From Achromobacter sp. UMC71 (GTDB lineage Bacteria > Pseudomonadota > Gammaproteobacteria > Burkholderiales > Burkholderiaceae_B), in assembly GCF_014170305.1 (NCBI RefSeq), contig NZ_LZZT01000056.1, positions 1-64,000 of the forward strand: a DNA stretch of 64,000 bases, read 5' to 3'. The notes under the pieces are model-generated. The model worked only from the letters and a program-made list of their open reading frames with translations, searched no databases and was not told where the DNA came from. Made by a program: the position numbers and the translations under genes. Positions 8,441-17,288 of this stretch are shown piece by piece (position 1 is the stretch's first letter; each line of letters opens with the position of its first letter).

Positions 8441-8473
8441 CCTGGCTCCCTATCGACCGCCGCAACGCGGGTG

Positions 8474-9421
8474 TCAGCCGCCCAGGCCGCAATCCGGCAT
8501 GTCGCTGACCAAGCTGGCCTGGGTGACGTTGCTGCCCGGCGGCACGCTGCGCGTAAGCCAGACGTTGCCGCCGATGGTCGACCCCTTGCCGATGGTGACG
8601 CGCCCCAGAATGGTGGCGCCCGCGTAGATCACGACATCATCTTCGATCAGCGGATGGCGCGCCAGGCCTTTCTTGAGCTCGCCGTTCTCGCCCGGCGGGA
8701 AGCGCTTGGCGCCCAGTGTGACCATCTGGTAGAGCCGCACGCGGTCGCCGATGATGGCGGTTTCGCCGATCACGACGCCCGTGCCGTGGTCGATGAAGAA
8801 GCTGCGGCCGATGGTGGCGCCGGGGTGGATGTCGATGCCGGTGTCGGCATGGGCGATCTCGGCCACGATGCGCGCCAGCATGGGCACACCCAGGCGGTAC
8901 AGCACGTTGGCCAGGCGGTGGTGGATCATGGCGGCCACGCCGGGATAGCACAGCAGCACTTCGTCGACGCTGTGCGCGGCCGGGTCGCCCTGGTAGGCGG
9001 CGGTCACGTCCAGGTCCAGCGCGGCGCGCACGCGCGGCAGTTCGGCGCCGAACTGGCGCACGATCTCGATGGCGCGCTGCTGCGTATCGGCCTGCTGCGC
9101 AGGATCCTGGCGTCCGACGTATTGCAGTTCCAGGCCGACCTGGTGCAACAGCGCATCCAGCGCCGCGCCGATGGTGTGGCCGACGTAGAAGTCCTCGACT
9201 TCCTCGCGCAGGTCGATGGGGCCCAGGCGCATCGGGAACAAGGCGCCACAGAGGTCCTTGATGATCTGGCGCAGGCTTTCCTGGGACGGGAATTCGCGCA
9301 GGCCGGCATCTTCGCGCAGGCGGCCGCGCGGACCGCGCCAGGCGACGCGCGCCTCGCGCAGGCCGGACACGATGCTGTCCAGGTTCCAGTGGGCCGGGGG
9401 CAGGTAGGCCGGGCCGCTCAT
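8474..9421 (-). CDS. Serine O-acetyltransferase (EpsC-type)
   Basis: This cytoplasmic enzyme acetylates L-serine to O-acetylserine, the acceptor for sulfide in cysteine synthesis. The 315-residue protein has the long helical N-terminus of the EpsC-type enzymes, then a left-handed beta-helix with hexapeptide repeats from about residue 195: IHPGATIGRSFFIDHGTGVVIGE, DRVRLYQMVTLGA, IEDDVVIYAGATILGRVTIG and GSTIGGNVWLTRSVPPGS. His and Asp of the active site lie in HADTGIDIHPGA and FIDHGTG. Its ATG (9419-9421) overlaps the TGA of a 22-codon leader ORF as ATGA, so translation is probably coupled. The sirtuin gene follows on the same strand. Confidence 0.9.
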   Translation of the reverse strand: MSGPAYLPPAHWNLDSIVSGLREARVAWRGPRGRLREDAGLREFPSQESLRQIIKDLCGALFPMRLGPIDLREEVEDFYVGHTIGAALDALLHQVGLELQYVGRQDPAQQADTQQRAIEIVRQFGAELPRVRAALDLDVTAAYQGDPAAHSVDEVLLCYPGVAAMIHHRLANVLYRLGVPMLARIVAEIAHADTGIDIHPGATIGRSFFIDHGTGVVIGETAIIGDRVRLYQMVTLGAKRFPPGENGELKKGLARHPLIEDDVVIYAGATILGRVTIGKGSTIGGNVWLTRSVPPGSNVTQASLVSDMPDCGLGG

Positions 9422-9486
9422 AGGGACCGCCCCGCCGGGGTGGACAGGCCGGCACGCAGGCCGGCCGGGGAATGGGAATCGAACAT
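9418..9486 (-). CDS. Short leader ORF coupled to serine acetyltransferase (22 aa)
   Basis: An ATG at 9486 with GAGG seven bases upstream (9497-9494 on the minus strand) opens a 22-codon frame beginning MFDSHSPAGL and ending STPAGRSL. Its stop TGA overlaps the ATG of the serine acetyltransferase gene. Four of 22 residues are serine, the substrate of the next enzyme, and the penultimate sense codons are TCC-CTA. There is no other obvious ribosome-binding site for the enzyme gene, so the leader may gate its translation. No cysteine codon is present, unlike classical cysteine attenuators. Existence as a translated peptide is inferred. Confidence 0.5.
   Translation of the reverse strand: MFDSHSPAGLRAGLSTPAGRSL
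9447..9466 (-). promoter_or_regulatory. Hairpin inside the leader ORF
   Basis: GGCCGGC (9447-9453) and GCCGGCC (9460-9466) form a seven-pair all-GC stem with a six-base loop in the middle of the leader ORF. A ribosome translating the leader would melt it. It could act as an attenuator or as a block to the acetyltransferase start; no T-tract follows. Confidence 0.4.
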
Positions 9487-9597
9487 GAGGGTGCCTCGCT
9501 GACGGTGCATCGCCGGATGACGGCCGGGCCGCGCGGCGATGCTGCTTCGCAATATTTCCGTCAACTGTAACCGCTTCGCCCGGTTCGCGGAATCTGT

Positions 9598-9612
9598 CCG
9601 ACAGGCTGTCGG
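9598..9612 (-). terminator. Palindrome just after galE
   Basis: CCGACAG-G-CTGTCGG (9598-9612) lies within five bases of the galE stop. It can form a hairpin at the end of the galE message, although the T-run (9615-9618) is on the plus strand. It separates the exopolysaccharide arm from the serine acetyltransferase unit, both read on the minus strand. Confidence 0.35.
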
Positions 9613-9616
9613 GGTT

Positions 9617-10669
9617 TTATGCCGCGGGCGGATCGGTCTCGTAACCCCGCGGATTGCCCTGTTGCCAACGCCAGCCGTCAGCGCACATGGCGTCCACCCC
9701 GCGGCGGCTGCGCCAACCCAGCAGGGACGCCGCCAGGGCGGGATCGGCCCACATCCGCTCGATGTCGCCGGGACGGCGCGGCTGCGTGCGCAGGGGAATG
9801 CGGCACTGGTTGACCCGTTCGAACGCCTGCACCAGCTCGAGCACGCTGGTGCCCTGCCCCGTGCCCAGGTTGACCGCCACGAACCCGGGATGCGCCAGCG
9901 CATAGTCCAGCGCCTGCACATGCCCCTGGGCCAGGTCCATGACATGCAGATAGTCACGCACGCCGGTGCCGTCCGCCGTGGCGTAGTCGTCGCCGAACAC
10001 GTTCAGGAAGGGCCGGCGCCCCACCGCCACCTGCGTGATGAAGGGAAACAGGTTGTTGGGCACGTCGCGCGGGCTTTCGCCGATCTGGCCGCTGGGATGC
10101 GCGCCGATCGGGTTGAAGTAGCGCAGCGTCACCGCGCCGAAACCGGCTTGCGCCGCGCACAGGTCGCGCAGCATCTGCTCGACCATCAGCTTGGTGCGGC
10201 CATAGGGATTGGCGGGCGCCAGCGGGTGCGCCTCGGTAAACGGCAGCGACTGAGGCTCGCCGTAGACCGTGGCCGACGAGCTGAACACCAGCCGCGCCAC
10301 GCCCGTCTCGCGCATGGCGTGCAGCAGCGCCAGCGACCCCGCCACATTGTTGTCGTAGTACTTGAGCGGGTCGGCCACCGATTCGCCCACCGCCTTGCAG
10401 CCGGCCAGATGCAGCACGGCCCGCACCGGGTCGCCGCCGGCCGCCGCCTGCGCCAGTACGGCCTGCACCACGCCGGGCTGGCGGATATCGCCTTCGATCA
10501 GCGGAATCGACGCGCTGCACAGGCGCTCGACCCGTCGCACCGCCTCGGCGCTGCCGTTGCTGAAGTTGTCCAGCACCAGCGGGCGCTGGCCCGCGGCCAG
10601 CATCGCCACCAGCGTGTGCGCGCCGATATAGCCCGCGCCGCCGGTGACCAGAACTCGCATATCCGCCAT
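9617..10669 (-). CDS. galE: UDP-glucose 4-epimerase
   Basis: GalE interconverts UDP-glucose and UDP-galactose in the cytoplasm. The 350-residue product has the Rossmann start MRVLVTGGAGYIGAHTLVAM, LVLDNFSNGS, DNNVAGSLALLHAM, the catalytic serine segment SSSATVYGEPQ and Tyr156/Lys160 in NPYGRTK, followed by LRYFNPIGAHPSG and DGTGVRDYLHVMDLAQGHV. The ATG at 10669 (MADMRVLV) has GGAG with six-base spacing; an internal ATG at 10660 is possible. It is the last gene of the wza-wzc-pgm-pgi-galE arm, 11 bp after pgi, and presumably provides UDP-galactose for the polymer repeat unit. Confidence 0.93.
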   Translation of the reverse strand: MADMRVLVTGGAGYIGAHTLVAMLAAGQRPLVLDNFSNGSAEAVRRVERLCSASIPLIEGDIRQPGVVQAVLAQAAAGGDPVRAVLHLAGCKAVGESVADPLKYYDNNVAGSLALLHAMRETGVARLVFSSSATVYGEPQSLPFTEAHPLAPANPYGRTKLMVEQMLRDLCAAQAGFGAVTLRYFNPIGAHPSGQIGESPRDVPNNLFPFITQVAVGRRPFLNVFGDDYATADGTGVRDYLHVMDLAQGHVQALDYALAHPGFVAVNLGTGQGTSVLELVQAFERVNQCRIPLRTQPRRPGDIERMWADPALAASLLGWRSRRGVDAMCADGWRWQQGNPRGYETDPPAA

Positions 10670-10680
10670 AGCCCGCTCCG

Positions 10681-12354
10681 TCAAAGGTGGGCGGCCACGC
10701 CCGGCATGCGCGCATGACGCGGCAGCGGCGCTTGCGCGTGGCCGCGGTAGCGGTCGATCCAGTACGAGGTCGACGCGTCGTGGCCCCAATCCACCACGCC
10801 GGCCGACACTGGCACCGCCAACTCGCGCTCGATGCCGCTGGCCAGCCGCTTGCCCAGTTCCACGCCCCATTGGTCGAACGGATTGATGCCCCAGACCACG
10901 CTTTGCACGAACACCTTGTGCTCGTACAGCGCCAGCAGCGCGCCCAGGCCGCGCGGATCCAGCTGGCGCAGCACGATCAGTGTGGACGGCCGCCCGCCCG
11001 GATGCACCATGTGGCGCGCCAGGCTGCCCGCCTTGTCCGGGTCGTCGATGTGCGCCACGTCCAGCAGCGCCTGCTCCAGGCTCTTGCCGCGCAGCAACGC
11101 CTGGCGCTGCGCCAGGCAATTGGCCAGCAGCATGCGATGCGCATCGGGGCTGTCCAGATGGCCTTGCAGGCTGGCGATGAAATCCACCGGCGCGCCTTCG
11201 GCGCTCTGGTGCAACCACTGGAAGAAGGTGTGCTGCCCATCCGTGCCCGGCATGCCCCAGATGATGGGCGCGGTGGGCACGCCGACCTCGGCGCCGTCGC
11301 CGTCGACGCGCTTGCCCAGCGACTCCATTTCCAGCTGCTGCAGATAGGTCACCAGGTGCAGCAGCCGCGCGCTGTAGGCGGCGATGTTGAGCGAACCGTG
11401 GCCCAGCACGCTGCAATTGACCAGCCCGGCCAGCGCCAGCTGCACCGGGGCATTGGCGGCCCAGGGCGCCTGCTGGAAGTGCTGGTCCATGGCCTCGGCG
11501 CCGGCGCGCATGCCGATCAGCACGTCGGCGCCTACGGTCAGCGCGATCGACAGCCCCGCGACGGACCAGACGGAATAGCGGCCGCCGACCCAGTCGCACA
11601 TGCGGAACACCTGGCTGGACGGCACCCCCAGGGCGCGCGCGGCCGGCACGTTGGCGGTCACCGCCGCCAGGTGCGCGGACACGTCCGCCACGCCGCCCTG
11701 CTTGAGCCAGGCGATGGCGGCGCGCGCGTTGTGCAGCGTCTCGGCGGTGGTGAACGACTTGGACGACACCACCACCAGGCAGCGCCGCGGGTCGACCCCC
11801 GCCACCGCATCATGAAACGCGTGGCCATCGATATTGGACAGGAAGCGGATCTGGCGCCGCTGCGCCGCGCCGCCAAAGGCCTGGATGGCCAGGCGCGGCC
11901 CCCAGTCGCTGCCGCCGATGCCGATGTGCAGCACCGTGGAGAAGTCAGCCGTCTGGTCCGTGCGCCGCACGAAATCAGCCATGCGCGAATATTCGCAGAC
12001 CGAATCCTCGTCCTGGCCGTCCGGCTGTTCACGCGTGCGCCCGGCCCGCAGCGCGGTGTGCCAGGCGGGTTTGCCTTCGGTCCAGTTGACCGGTCCGCCC
12101 GCGAACAGCGCCTGGCGCGCCGCGTCCAGCCCGCGCGCCCGCAGCAGCGCCAGGGCGGCCGCTTCCAGCGCGGGTGACTGCCGCTGCATGGTCAGGTCCA
12201 CGCACAGCCCCGCCGCCTCGATCACCTTCAGCGCGCCGGCGTCCAGGGGGGCATTGCCCGCCGCTTGCGCAAACGCCTGCCATTGCGGGCTGCCGGCCAG
12301 GCCGCCCGCCTCGCTCTCCGCCGCAATCTCTCTCGCAAAATTCGCCTTTCCCAT
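10681..12354 (-). CDS. pgi: Glucose-6-phosphate isomerase
   Basis: Pgi interconverts glucose 6-phosphate and fructose 6-phosphate. The 557-residue length is normal. Both family signatures are visible: VVVSSKSFTTAETLHNA with the preceding LHIGIGGSDWGPRLA, and DWVGGRYSVWSVAGLS; the C-terminal region has FDQWGVELGKRLA. The ATG at 12354 has AAGGAG upstream and matches the expected N-terminus; the frame runs further to 12522 but that part overlaps pgm. In this locus it links central metabolism to the sugar-nucleotide pathways (mannose 6-phosphate via fructose 6-phosphate, glucose 1-phosphate via Pgm). Confidence 0.93.
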   Translation of the reverse strand: MGKANFAREIAAESEAGGLAGSPQWQAFAQAAGNAPLDAGALKVIEAAGLCVDLTMQRQSPALEAAALALLRARGLDAARQALFAGGPVNWTEGKPAWHTALRAGRTREQPDGQDEDSVCEYSRMADFVRRTDQTADFSTVLHIGIGGSDWGPRLAIQAFGGAAQRRQIRFLSNIDGHAFHDAVAGVDPRRCLVVVSSKSFTTAETLHNARAAIAWLKQGGVADVSAHLAAVTANVPAARALGVPSSQVFRMCDWVGGRYSVWSVAGLSIALTVGADVLIGMRAGAEAMDQHFQQAPWAANAPVQLALAGLVNCSVLGHGSLNIAAYSARLLHLVTYLQQLEMESLGKRVDGDGAEVGVPTAPIIWGMPGTDGQHTFFQWLHQSAEGAPVDFIASLQGHLDSPDAHRMLLANCLAQRQALLRGKSLEQALLDVAHIDDPDKAGSLARHMVHPGGRPSTLIVLRQLDPRGLGALLALYEHKVFVQSVVWGINPFDQWGVELGKRLASGIERELAVPVSAGVVDWGHDASTSYWIDRYRGHAQAPLPRHARMPGVAAHL

Positions 12355-12367
12355 CGCGTGATGCTCC

Positions 12368-13771
12368 TTAGAACGGTAAACGGATATGAGGTGCAATGCG
12401 CCGGAACGCATTGCGGAAGTCCTCCTCGATCCGGGCCAGCGCGGCCACGGTGTCTCCTTCAAAACGCAGTACGACCGTCGGCGTGGTGTTGGACGGGCGC
12501 GCCAGGCCGAAGCCATCGGCATAGTCCACCCGCACGCCGTCCAGGTCGTTGATGGACAGCGCGCCGGGAAACACCCCGTGTTCGCGCAGCGCCTCCACCA
12601 GCGCCACCTGTTCGCCTTGCGCCGTATCCAGCTTCAGTTCGGGGGTGGCGCAGGACTGCGGCAGGCTCTCGAGCAGCGCCGAGGGGTCCGGCGCCGCGGA
12701 CAGTATCTCCAGCAGCCGGGCCGCCGCGTAGATGCCGTCGTCAAAGCCGTACCAGCGCTCCTTGAAGAACATGTGACCGCTCATCTCGCCGGCCAGCAGC
12801 GCCCCGGTTTCACGCATCCGGGCCTTGACCAGCGAATGCCCGGTCCGGCACATCGTCGCCTTGCCGCCCGCCTCGGTGATGGCGCGCGCCACGTGGCGGC
12901 TGCATTTGACGTCGTAGAGAATCTCGGCGCCGGGATTGCGCGCCAGCACGTCGCGCGCGAACAGGATCAATTGCCGGTCCGGCCAGATGATCTGGCCGGA
13001 CTTGCTGACCACGCCCAGGCGGTCGCCGTCGCCGTCGAACGCCAGGCCGACTTCGCAATCGGAATAGCGCAGGCAATAGATCAGGTCCTGCAGGTTCTGT
13101 GGATCGGCGGGGTCGGGATGGTGGCCGGGGAACGAGCCGTCCACCTCGCAGAACAGTTCGGTGACCTCGCACCCCAGCGCGCGGAACAGCGCCGGCGCCA
13201 CCGCGCCGGCCACGCCGCTGCCGCAGTCGATGGCGATCTTCATCGGCCGGCTCATGCGGATGTCGCCCAGCAGCCGGGCCGCGTAGCACGGCTGCATCTG
13301 CATCTGCGTGCGGCCGCCCGCCACGCTGGCCGAGGCGATCGGCAGACGCATGGCGTCGCGCAGCGCGGTGATGCCGTCGCCATACAGCGACGCGCCGTCC
13401 AGCACGATCTTGAAGCCGTTGTGCGCCGGCGGATTGTGGCTGCCGGTGATGGCGATGCCGGCCCCGGTATCCATCAGCCGCGCCGCGAAGTAGACCATCG
13501 GCGTGGTGGCCATGCCGATATCGATGACGTGCATGCCGGCCGAGCGCAGGCCAGCCTGCAGCGCGGCCGCGAGTTCCACGCTGCTCAGACGGCCATCGCG
13601 GCCCACCACCATGGCGCGCGCGCCCAGCTCCAGCGCCCGCGCGCCGGTCGCCATGCCCAGGCTATGGGCGAAGCGCGCGTCGATCTCGTCCGGCACCGTG
13701 CCGCGTATGTCGTAAGCCTTGAAGACCGCATCCAGGATCTGCGGGGATTCCCAGCCAAAAGTTCCATGCAT
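12368..13771 (-). CDS. Phosphomannomutase/phosphoglucomutase (AlgC/ManB type)
   Basis: This 467-residue alpha-D-phosphohexomutase converts hexose 6-phosphates to 1-phosphates, feeding GDP-mannose and UDP-glucose synthesis. Domain 1 opens with FKAYDIRGTVPDEI and carries the phosphoserine loop GIAITGSHNPPAHNGFK (Ser111). The metal loop is LAFDGDGDRLGV, the sugar-binding loop GEMSGHMFFKE, and the C-terminal phosphate-binding loop ARPSNTTPTVVLRFE. Length and motifs match AlgC, which handles both mannose and glucose. It lies 13 bp upstream of pgi and 18 bp downstream of wzc in one operon. Confidence 0.92.
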   Translation of the reverse strand: MHGTFGWESPQILDAVFKAYDIRGTVPDEIDARFAHSLGMATGARALELGARAMVVGRDGRLSSVELAAALQAGLRSAGMHVIDIGMATTPMVYFAARLMDTGAGIAITGSHNPPAHNGFKIVLDGASLYGDGITALRDAMRLPIASASVAGGRTQMQMQPCYAARLLGDIRMSRPMKIAIDCGSGVAGAVAPALFRALGCEVTELFCEVDGSFPGHHPDPADPQNLQDLIYCLRYSDCEVGLAFDGDGDRLGVVSKSGQIIWPDRQLILFARDVLARNPGAEILYDVKCSRHVARAITEAGGKATMCRTGHSLVKARMRETGALLAGEMSGHMFFKERWYGFDDGIYAAARLLEILSAAPDPSALLESLPQSCATPELKLDTAQGEQVALVEALREHGVFPGALSINDLDGVRVDYADGFGLARPSNTTPTVVLRFEGDTVAALARIEEDFRNAFRRIAPHIRLPF

Positions 13772-13789
13772 GCCAGTTCTCCGCGGAGG

Positions 13790-16051
13790 TTACTTGGGGC
13801 CGTTCTGCTTGAAATCGCCGTAGTAGGCCGCCCGCGAGTAGCGGTAACCGCCATACTTGGACCGAAAGCCGAAGCGTTCGGGCATCAGTTTCAAGCCGTT
13901 GAACAGCACCCCGTCCACCGGCGCGCCCGCCTGGATCAGGCGCTTGGCGGTCTCGCGGATCTCGCCCACCGTATTCATGCCCGAACGCACCACCACCATG
14001 ACCGCCGCCGCATGCGTGCCGACCACGGCCGCGTCGGGCGAGGACAGCACCGGCGCCGTATCCAGGATGACCATGTCGTACTGGCTGGCCAGTTCGCGCA
14101 GGGTCTGACCGAACACCGGCGAGGCCAGCAATTCCGACGGATCGAAGGTAACGGCGCCCGTGGCGATGAAGTCCACGCCTTCGGACACGCTGTGCTTGCG
14201 CACGCGCTCAAGCGGCACGGTGCCCGACAGCACTTCGAACAGGCCGTCTTCCTTGGGCACGCCAAAGTAGCGGTTCAGCTGCCCCTTGCGGAAGTCGGCA
14301 TCGATCAGCAGCACGCGCTTGCCCACCCCGCCCTGGATGAAGGCGAAGTTGGCCGACAGGAACGACTTGCCCACGCCCGCCACCGGGCCGGTGAACATGA
14401 CCATGTTGTTGGCCGACTGGCGCAGCGAGGCTTGCAGCACGTTGCGGAACGACCGCAGGCTTTCGATGGGCGGCGCGTTGCCCTGGCTTTGCGCCAATAG
14501 CGCCGGCACCGTGGCGTTCTTGCGGCGGCTGCGGCGCCATAGCTTGTCCTGCAGATCGCTGTGCGGAATGGCCGCCAGCACCGGCAGGCCGGTGTAGCGC
14601 TCCACGTCATCCGGTTCCGACAGGCCGCCGAACAGCGCATTGCGCACGAACGCGCACAGCATGCCGAAGATCAGGCCGATGGCCGTGGCCACGCCGACGA
14701 TGATGGCGGCCTTGGGGCGCACCGGCTTGTCCGGCTGCACCGCCGCATCCAGGATGCGCACGTTGCCCACCTTGCCGGCGCGGATCAGGCGCAGTTGTTG
14801 CGCGTTGTTCAGCAGCCCCGTGTACAGCTCGGTATTGACGCGCACGTCGCGCACCAGCCGCACCACGTCCTGCTCCAGGTCGGGCAACTGCTTGATGTTG
14901 TTGCCGATGCGGTTGACGTCGCCGGTCAGCGAGGCGATCTGGCGGTCGATGGCGACAATGCTGGGATGGGTCGGCGCGAAGCGGGTGATCAGTTCCTGGC
15001 GCTTGGAGCGCAGTTCCATCACCTTGGTCTGGGCGTCGACCGATTGCGCCAGGATCAGCTTGGCCTCTTCGCTCAGGTCAATGGTGCCGCGCTTGTTACG
15101 CAGCGAGTTGTACTTGGTCTCGGCCGCATCCAGCTCCTGCTTGAGCTGCGGCAGCTGCTTGTCCAGGAACGCCAGCGACTTCTCGGCCTGGGCCGACTTG
15201 CGGTTGACGTTCTGCTGCACGTATTCCTGACCGATCTGGTTCAGCACCGCGGTAGTCAGCAAGGGATCGTTGCCTTCCAACGTCACGCCGATGACGCCCG
15301 AGGTGCGGCCACGCTCGAAGATGCCCAGGCGCGATTGCACGTCTTCGATGGCGGCCAGGCGCGAGCTGCGCGACACCGTGAATTCCGTGCCTGGCCGGCC
15401 GCCGATCGCATCGATATGCACATCCAGCGCCGCGCCGCCCGGCAGAACGAAGTGCTCGGGCTTGCCGACGGCGCCGCGGAATGTGGTGCCGGTGACTTTG
15501 TCGGTCAGGCTGTAGGCGCCCTCGCCCAGGGCTGTGACGCGAAAGGGCTTGCCCAGCCATTCGTTGGGCACATCCAGCTGCGACACCGAAATGGACTCAC
15601 CGCCCCAGGCGTAGCCGCCACGCGGCAGGCCGGACGGATACGGCAGGCTTTCATAGCGCTGCGCCAGCCATTCGCCCACCACGGGGAAGTAACGCGGCTT
15701 GGCGTGGATGTACAGCATGAACTTGTCGACGGCCGGCCCCACCACCATGCGCGAACGCAGGACTTCCATCTCGCCGGAAGTCTCGGCCTTGGTGTCGAAT
15801 ATGGCCGAAACGTCGCCCAGCAGGCTGCGGCTCTGGCCCTGCGGCATCTCCTCCTCCACCTGGACGATGATGTCGGCCTGGTAGACCGATGGGGTGATCA
15901 TGACGTAGGCGACTGCGCCCAATAGCGCAATCAAAGTGATGGCGATGATCAGCCATCGGTTGGAGAAAATGGCGTCCACGTGCGAGGACAGGGGGGTTTC
16001 CTGCTGACGAGCCGGGACGGAGGGCTCGAACGATTCGATGGGCAACGACAT
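13790..16051 (-). CDS. wzc: Polysaccharide co-polymerase and tyrosine autokinase (Wzc)
   Basis: Wzc controls chain length and export of capsule or exopolysaccharide from the inner membrane. The 753-residue protein has an N-terminal Wzz domain between two membrane segments (WLIIAITLIALLGAVAYVMI at about 33-52 and AAIIVGVATAIGLIFG near 445) with a long coiled-coil periplasmic part. The cytoplasmic BY-kinase domain follows: Walker A FTGPVAGVGKSFLSANFAF at about 550, Walker A' VLLIDADFRKGQ and Walker B DMVILDTAPVL. The last 25 residues hold five tyrosines (SKYGGYRYSRAAYYGDF), the usual autophosphorylation cluster. The ATG at 16051 has GGAG upstream. No Wzb-type phosphatase gene is in the window. 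Confidence 0.94.
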   Translation of the reverse strand: MSLPIESFEPSVPARQQETPLSSHVDAIFSNRWLIIAITLIALLGAVAYVMITPSVYQADIIVQVEEEMPQGQSRSLLGDVSAIFDTKAETSGEMEVLRSRMVVGPAVDKFMLYIHAKPRYFPVVGEWLAQRYESLPYPSGLPRGGYAWGGESISVSQLDVPNEWLGKPFRVTALGEGAYSLTDKVTGTTFRGAVGKPEHFVLPGGAALDVHIDAIGGRPGTEFTVSRSSRLAAIEDVQSRLGIFERGRTSGVIGVTLEGNDPLLTTAVLNQIGQEYVQQNVNRKSAQAEKSLAFLDKQLPQLKQELDAAETKYNSLRNKRGTIDLSEEAKLILAQSVDAQTKVMELRSKRQELITRFAPTHPSIVAIDRQIASLTGDVNRIGNNIKQLPDLEQDVVRLVRDVRVNTELYTGLLNNAQQLRLIRAGKVGNVRILDAAVQPDKPVRPKAAIIVGVATAIGLIFGMLCAFVRNALFGGLSEPDDVERYTGLPVLAAIPHSDLQDKLWRRSRRKNATVPALLAQSQGNAPPIESLRSFRNVLQASLRQSANNMVMFTGPVAGVGKSFLSANFAFIQGGVGKRVLLIDADFRKGQLNRYFGVPKEDGLFEVLSGTVPLERVRKHSVSEGVDFIATGAVTFDPSELLASPVFGQTLRELASQYDMVILDTAPVLSSPDAAVVGTHAAAVMVVVRSGMNTVGEIRETAKRLIQAGAPVDGVLFNGLKLMPERFGFRSKYGGYRYSRAAYYGDFKQNGPK

Positions 16052-16151
16052 GCAGCTCTCCAAGAATAGGCGCCGCCGCGGTTGCGGCGCCCCCAAAGGC
16101 GTGGGTCGGAATCCGCGCGCGCCCAGCGGCGCGGGGCGGACCCCGGGTCAA

Positions 16152-17288
16152 CTACTTGATTGAATGCACGGTCTGTACCGTTTGCGCGCTTGGGAACAGA
16201 TTGCTGATGAAGCGGTTCCACCGCACCAGCGCAGCCGTATCCACGAACACGACGTCTTTGGGTTGCAACTCGAACTTCTCCGCCACCGCGTAAGCCTGCG
16301 GCGAAGCGGCGTTCAGATGGAACACCAGCGGCGTCGCCTGCTCGGTACTGCGCACCACGAACACCTGCGACGAATCCGCAGTCAGCTGGTTGGGTCCTCC
16401 GGCCACGCCCAGCGCTTCGTTCAACGTCAGCCTGCCGTCCCGCATCACGATCGAAGCGGGCGTCGTCACTTCACCGGTCACGAACACCTTGCTGTCTTCG
16501 CGCGGGGTCACCCTGACAATGTCGCCCGACTTCAGCATGACCTGGTTCAGGTCCTGGCCGCGGTCGATCAGCGCGGGCAGGTTGACGCGTGTGGGCTTGC
16601 CGTCGCGGATGACATAGACGCTGCTGCGGTCGCCGGTGGGCAGGATGCCGCCCGCGCGGTTGATCGCTTCAAGCAAGGTCATGGGGATGTCGTTGATCGC
16701 GACGGTGCCCGGCGTCTTCACTTCCCCTTCGACGTAGACCCGTTTGCTGCGGTACCCCAGCACCCGCACGGTGATCTGCGGATCCTGAATATATTTCCCC
16801 GAACTGTTCACTATGAGATTGCGCGCCTGAAGTTCCGTCAAGCCCGCCACTTTCAGCAGTCCTGTATAGGGAAATTGGATGTATCCAGTGGATGAGACCG
16901 TATACCCCGGAATGCCCGAGGCGGTATCCCCAAAGGCTAGTTCGGTCACCCCAGTGCCGATGGCGTAGGTTTGCGTCGGAAGGACCAGCTCGGGGTGATC
17001 CCACACCACGATCGAAAGGATGTCCCCGGGCCCGATGCGGTACGGCTCGGTCTTGTCGACCAGGCGCGATATGCCGTCGTTTTCCAGCAGCGCCTGGCGC
17101 GCCCGGTTGTCGGCCAGCACCAGGCTGGGCGTGATTTCCCGGATCTCGGCGACCGAGTTCGGATCGAGAGGATCGACGCGATGCTTGGCGTCGAAAGTCA
17201 TGCCGGGGGAAAGGGCGCAAGCGCCTAGCGAGGACACGAGCGCGATGGCAGCGATGGCTCGGCTCAACGTTCCGAAAAATGTCGTCAT
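16152..17288 (-). CDS. wza: Outer-membrane polysaccharide export lipoprotein (Wza)
   Basis: Wza forms the outer-membrane channel for capsule or exopolysaccharide. The 378-residue product begins with a lipoprotein signal (AIAAIALVSSLGAC, lipobox LGAC at about residue 27). The Poly_export domain follows (EPYRIGPGDILSIVVWDHPEL), then two SLBB-type repeats (VYVEGEVKTPGTVAIND and VFVTGEVTTPASIVMRDGR) and a C-terminal amphipathic helix region (LVRWNRFISNLFPSAQTV), matching E. coli Wza in size and order. The ATG at 17288 suits the signal peptide; the frame extends to 17381 without need. It is first in the minus arm, with 100 bp before wzc. Confidence 0.93.
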   Translation of the reverse strand: MTTFFGTLSRAIAAIALVSSLGACALSPGMTFDAKHRVDPLDPNSVAEIREITPSLVLADNRARQALLENDGISRLVDKTEPYRIGPGDILSIVVWDHPELVLPTQTYAIGTGVTELAFGDTASGIPGYTVSSTGYIQFPYTGLLKVAGLTELQARNLIVNSSGKYIQDPQITVRVLGYRSKRVYVEGEVKTPGTVAINDIPMTLLEAINRAGGILPTGDRSSVYVIRDGKPTRVNLPALIDRGQDLNQVMLKSGDIVRVTPREDSKVFVTGEVTTPASIVMRDGRLTLNEALGVAGGPNQLTADSSQVFVVRSTEQATPLVFHLNAASPQAYAVAEKFELQPKDVVFVDTAALVRWNRFISNLFPSAQTVQTVHSIK

